Assembly: GCF_018260395.1 (NCBI RefSeq)
Contig: NZ_JAGLBC010000012.1
Coordinates: 1-33,477, forward strand
Source: Psychrobacter sp.
GTDB lineage: Bacteria > Pseudomonadota > Gammaproteobacteria > Pseudomonadales > Moraxellaceae
Direction of reading: 5' to 3'
DNA: 33,477 nucleotides
The notes below the pieces were generated by a model. It was not told the origin of the DNA and made no database searches. It saw only the letters and a list, made by a program, of their open reading frames with translations. Made by a program: the position numbers and the translations under genes. Positions 30,523 to 33,477 of the stretch are shown here, piece by piece (the stretch's first letter is position 1; every line of letters begins with the position of its first letter).

Positions 30523-32841
30523 CTACCAGCCAATTGGATCAACATCTAAAGTCAGTTTCAGATATTTGGCTGAAGGCAACTGTAGCACTTGAGGCCACCA
30601 AAAGTTTAAAATTTGATGCAGTTGCGGTCTTTGTTTGGATAAGAATAACAGCTGACTGTGATAACGGCTATTTTTCATTTTCATCGGCGCATCGATAGGA
30701 CCCAAAATTGCCATTTCATGTCTTGGTAAAATAGCAACTGCATCTTTTAAGACTTGAGTGGCCTGCTGCATGCTTTTTGCCTCACAACGTATCAATGCGC
30801 CATAAGTGTAAGGCGGTAAGCCAAGCATTTTACGCTCTTTTAACAATTCTAAAGCAAAAGGCTGGTAGCCTTCGCTTACCAGTTTGCGAAGTAAAGGGTT
30901 TTCAGGCTGAACGGTCTGAATCAAAACTTTACCAGGTTTACGCCCTCTGCCTGATCGACCTGCAACTTGTACAATTAACTGTGCAGTATGCTCAGGTGAT
31001 CGAAAATCTGGAGACAAAAATCCTCGATCGGCATTTGGCAAGCAGACCAACGTGACATTAGGGAAGTGATGCCCTTTTGCTACCATTTGGGTGCCTACTA
31101 ATATAGCAGGATTTCCTGTATTTATGCGCTGATAAATGTCTTCCCAACTGTCTTTTTTCCGTGTGGTGTCTCGGTCGATTTGGATAATAGGATAAGTCTT
31201 TTTGCTAGTCTGAGGGTTTGAAAAAAGGGCATGTAAGCTTTCGGTCAATCGGGTAGTACCCATGCCAACAGCGTTTAGATTAACACTAGCACAATCTGGA
31301 CAAGCCAAAGGAATTGAAGCTTGCCAATCGCAATGATGGCACTTCAGATAGCTGGGTTGATGGTTGTTTAACTGGCTATGATGCACCGTTAAATGGGCTT
31401 CACAGCGAACACAATCTGCTTGCCAGCCACAGGCTTCGCACAACAAGATTGGTGCATAACCTCGGCGATTTAAAAAAACCAAAACCTGCTCGCCAGCTTC
31501 TAAAGTCTCTTTAATAGCAGTAATAGTGTCATCGGTAAGTCCAGTATTTTGTGAGCTCTGTAAATTGGGCAATAAAGAGGCTTGCTGACTAGGAGTTGCT
31601 GGTAAATTGCTATATCTGGTAGGCGTGTCGCGTGCATCGACCAGATACATAGTCGCTTCTTTAGCTTTACCGGCTCGCTCTGTAAGTATAAGCTCGGTCA
31701 ATTTGCCGTCTTGAACCAACTTTAAATGCTCCAGCGATGGCGTGGCTGTCCCTAAAACAACTGGTATATCCATTTGATAGCCGCGATACAACGCAACATC
31801 TGCCGCATGATAACGTAAAGTGTCTTGCTGTTTATATGATTGATCATGCGATTCATCAACCACAATAAGTCCTAAATTTGCGAAAGGGTGCAAAATCGAG
31901 GATCGAGTACCTATGATAATTTGGGCATGCCCTTCACGACAATCTTCCCAACCACGCATACGCTGAGTATTATTGAGTCCAGAATGTAGCAGTAAGATAT
32001 TGGCGGCAAAACGCTCAGCAAAGCGTGCCCTAGTTTGTGGGGTCAACCCTATTTCAGGAACTAAGACTAAAACTTGTTTCCCTGCTTCCAAAACAGGCTG
32101 CATGGCTTGTAGATATACTTCAGTCTTGCCACTTCCAGTAACCCCATTCAATAGATAGCCACCGTATTTTGCTTGTTTTGCCTTAGCCGTAATACTATCG
32201 ACAGCATGTTTTTGCTGAGCGTTAAGACTCAGTGGCATTTTAGCAAGCGAAACCGGACGCGGGGCTGACTGAGGTTTTAAATGGCGCTCGATTAAACCAT
32301 TTTTTTCAAGCAGAGTTAAAAAAGGGCGCTCCATTCCCTCTAAAAGCAGGGTATCTTCGCTAGCTCCGTGTTCTCCATGTAGTTTTAGCATGGCAAACTG
32401 CTGCTTTTGCTTATGGGCATTATTATGAAAATCTTTTTTATTGACCTCAGGCAACACACGCCAGTGAGTAATCAATAAATCTAATGGTTTGCCTTGACGA
32501 ATAAGAGTAGGTAGCATTACAGATAGTACATCGCCCAATGGATAGTGATAGTAGCTCGCTAGCCAACGTGCTAGTGCAAGCATCTTAGGACTTAATAAGG
32601 GCTTGGAATCCAGTACCTTTTTAATGGCTTTGAGTTTGTTTACAGCAACCTCACTTTGGCGACTGTCAATGTGATCTACTACGATACCAATTAATGTTTG
32701 ACGTCCAAAAGAAACCTCTACTCTGCTGCCGATGGGCGCAATAGCAGGTGAAGAATTATCCGAAGAGAGAGTAGTATTAGTAGGAGGAAGGTAGTCATAT
32801 TCACGATAAAGAGGCACCGGTAAGGCGACACGAATAAGCAT
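30523..32841 (-). CDS. priA: Primosomal replication helicase PriA
   Basis: Superfamily 2 3'-5' DNA helicase that recognises stalled forks and reloads the replisome. At 772 aa it is slightly longer than the E. coli protein (732 aa). The N-terminal DNA-binding part (1-115) has PVPLYREYDYL; the helicase core starts near 205, with Walker A GVTGSGKT (233-240), the Walker B region DESH (329-332) where the family usually has DEEH, and TATPSLE after it. The zinc-binding region follows (CEACGWQADCVRC and CHHCDW...CPDC), then GTQMVAKGHHFP and VAGRSGRG. The start has a near-perfect SD, AAGGAGGT nine bases upstream. It lies 130 bp downstream of ridA on the same strand. Confidence 0.96.
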   Translation of the reverse strand: MLIRVALPVPLYREYDYLPPTNTTLSSDNSSPAIAPIGSRVEVSFGRQTLIGIVVDHIDSRQSEVAVNKLKAIKKVLDSKPLLSPKMLALARWLASYYHYPLGDVLSVMLPTLIRQGKPLDLLITHWRVLPEVNKKDFHNNAHKQKQQFAMLKLHGEHGASEDTLLLEGMERPFLTLLEKNGLIERHLKPQSAPRPVSLAKMPLSLNAQQKHAVDSITAKAKQAKYGGYLLNGVTGSGKTEVYLQAMQPVLEAGKQVLVLVPEIGLTPQTRARFAERFAANILLLHSGLNNTQRMRGWEDCREGHAQIIIGTRSSILHPFANLGLIVVDESHDQSYKQQDTLRYHAADVALYRGYQMDIPVVLGTATPSLEHLKLVQDGKLTELILTERAGKAKEATMYLVDARDTPTRYSNLPATPSQQASLLPNLQSSQNTGLTDDTITAIKETLEAGEQVLVFLNRRGYAPILLCEACGWQADCVRCEAHLTVHHSQLNNHQPSYLKCHHCDWQASIPLACPDCASVNLNAVGMGTTRLTESLHALFSNPQTSKKTYPIIQIDRDTTRKKDSWEDIYQRINTGNPAILVGTQMVAKGHHFPNVTLVCLPNADRGFLSPDFRSPEHTAQLIVQVAGRSGRGRKPGKVLIQTVQPENPLLRKLVSEGYQPFALELLKERKMLGLPPYTYGALIRCEAKSMQQATQVLKDAVAILPRHEMAILGPIDAPMKMKNSRYHSQLLFLSKQRPQLHQILNFWWPQVLQLPSAKYLKLTLDVDPIGW

Positions 32842-32866
32842 CAGTTAGGTACCTCCTTAAGTAAAA

Positions 32867-32899
32867 GGTTATAAACCAAACTGTGCTTGGTTTATAACC
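32867..32899 (-). terminator. 13-bp inverted repeat between ridA and priA (terminator or attenuator)
   Basis: GGTTATAAACCAA and TTGGTTTATAACC pair perfectly around a 7-nt loop. On the minus strand the hairpin is followed by TTTTACTT, then directly by the priA SD. The short T-run suggests partial termination after ridA, with the stem also lying next to the priA RBS. Confidence 0.65.
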
Positions 32900-32971
32900 C
32901 AGGTTCATTTGCTATAGTTAGCTATGATATAGTCATTCAACGTTTTTAAAAGACTTACTACTCATAACCAA

Positions 32972-33367
32972 TTAGTCTTCAATAAATAAGATAGACTCAA
33001 TTTCAACAATACCACCTTTAGGTAATGCTGCAACTTGAACAGCAGCACGTGCAGGATAAGGTTCTGCTAGGCGTTCAGCAAAAATAGTATTCAGCGCACC
33101 AAAATCATTTAGGTCAGTTAATGAAACGTTGAATTTCACCACATCACTTAACTTACCACCAGCCGCTTCACAGATTGCTTCGATATTGTCCATGACTTGA
33201 GCCGCTTGAGCTTCAAAGCCGTCACGAAGTTCCATAGTTTCTGGATCAAAACCTAATTGACCTGAAATATAGACCAAGCTGCCACCTGCAGAAGGGATTT
33301 TAACCGCTTGCGAGTAAGCACCAACCGCTGCAGGGGCTTTATCTGTATGAATAGTTTGACGGGTCAT
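32972..33367 (-). CDS. ridA: RidA family 2-iminobutanoate/2-iminopropanoate deaminase
   Basis: Hydrolyses reactive enamine/imine intermediates made by PLP enzymes such as threonine dehydratase, protecting other PLP enzymes. The 131-aa length is typical for the trimeric YjgF/RidA fold. Arg107 in YPARAAVQV is the key substrate-binding residue of true RidA members, and Glu122 in GGIVEIESI and Tyr18 in VGAYSQAV complete the pocket. AAGGA is seven bases before the ATG. In related genomes ridA often follows spoT; the upstream gene is outside this window. Upstream 33368-33477 is AT-rich with no clear site. Confidence 0.95.
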   Translation of the reverse strand: MTRQTIHTDKAPAAVGAYSQAVKIPSAGGSLVYISGQLGFDPETMELRDGFEAQAAQVMDNIEAICEAAGGKLSDVVKFNVSLTDLNDFGALNTIFAERLAEPYPARAAVQVAALPKGGIVEIESILFIED

Positions 33368-33477
33368 ATCTATTTCCTTTTTTTATAATAAATTTGAGGT
33401 TAGGGTATTATTGGTATTAATAACTCTTTAATAAGTTGCTTAACTAGTTGCGTTTACTTTATTAGTTTATTAATTGG

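Noticed and set aside
1..33477. tRNA, rRNA, prophage, integron or defence genes
   Set aside because: No characteristic sequence or protein family of these kinds was seen on either strand; all larger open frames have housekeeping or envelope assignments.

Overview
The window looks like a core-genome stretch of a low-GC gammaproteobacterium of the family Moraxellaceae, most likely Psychrobacter. This rests on protein character (long Asn/Ser-rich inserts in PBP4 and a DUF294 protein), on the local order map-glnD-dapC next to rpsB-tsf, and on tsf being followed by ppc rather than pyrH-frr. Species assignment is inference; no rRNA or tRNA gene is visible. About 26 protein genes are present, nearly all housekeeping, and I see no phage, plasmid, CRISPR or defence locus.

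Layout. 1-5.2 kb: cell-envelope genes (M48 lipoprotein peptidase, AmiD-like amidase, YetF/DUF421 membrane protein, an enlarged PBP4/DacB). 5.2-7.9 kb: a DEDDh exonuclease paired with a cNMP/CBS/DUF294 nucleotidyltransferase-like protein. 7.98-8.15 kb: a 173-bp foldback MITE-like element. 8.2-13.2 kb: dapC, glnD, map, all on the minus strand. 13.9-15.8 kb: rpsB-tsf with a long leader on the plus strand. 16.0-18.8 kb: ppc. 19.3-22.6 kb: EamA permease, membrane-anchored thioredoxin-like protein, GNAT-nitrilase fusion. 23.0-23.6 kb: a BLUF blue-light sensor with a C-terminal membrane helix. 23.9-27.1 kb: divergent D-2-hydroxyglutarate dehydrogenase and serA. 27.4-29.1 kb: persulfide-dioxygenase-like MBL enzyme and two small uncharacterised genes. 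29.2-33.4 kb: His-rich CDF metal exporter, priA, ridA.

How the genes fit together. The clearest functional coupling is SerA with D-2-hydroxyglutarate dehydrogenase: in pseudomonads SerA reduces 2-oxoglutarate to D-2-hydroxyglutarate while oxidising 3-phosphoglycerate, and the FAD enzyme recycles the product. GlnD (nitrogen sensing), DapC (lysine/peptidoglycan precursor) and Map sit together as in Pseudomonas. PBP4, the AmiD-like amidase and DapC all bear on peptidoglycan.

The least explained signals are non-coding: the foldback element at 7978-8150, a 17-bp tandem array upstream of serA, a dyad in front of the D-2-hydroxyglutarate dehydrogenase gene, short direct repeats upstream of glnD and downstream of tsf, a tetranucleotide repeat in front of dacB, and stem-loops that end just before the ribosome-binding sites of the BLUF gene and of a small Cys-motif gene. 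I did not find a convincing new multi-gene system.
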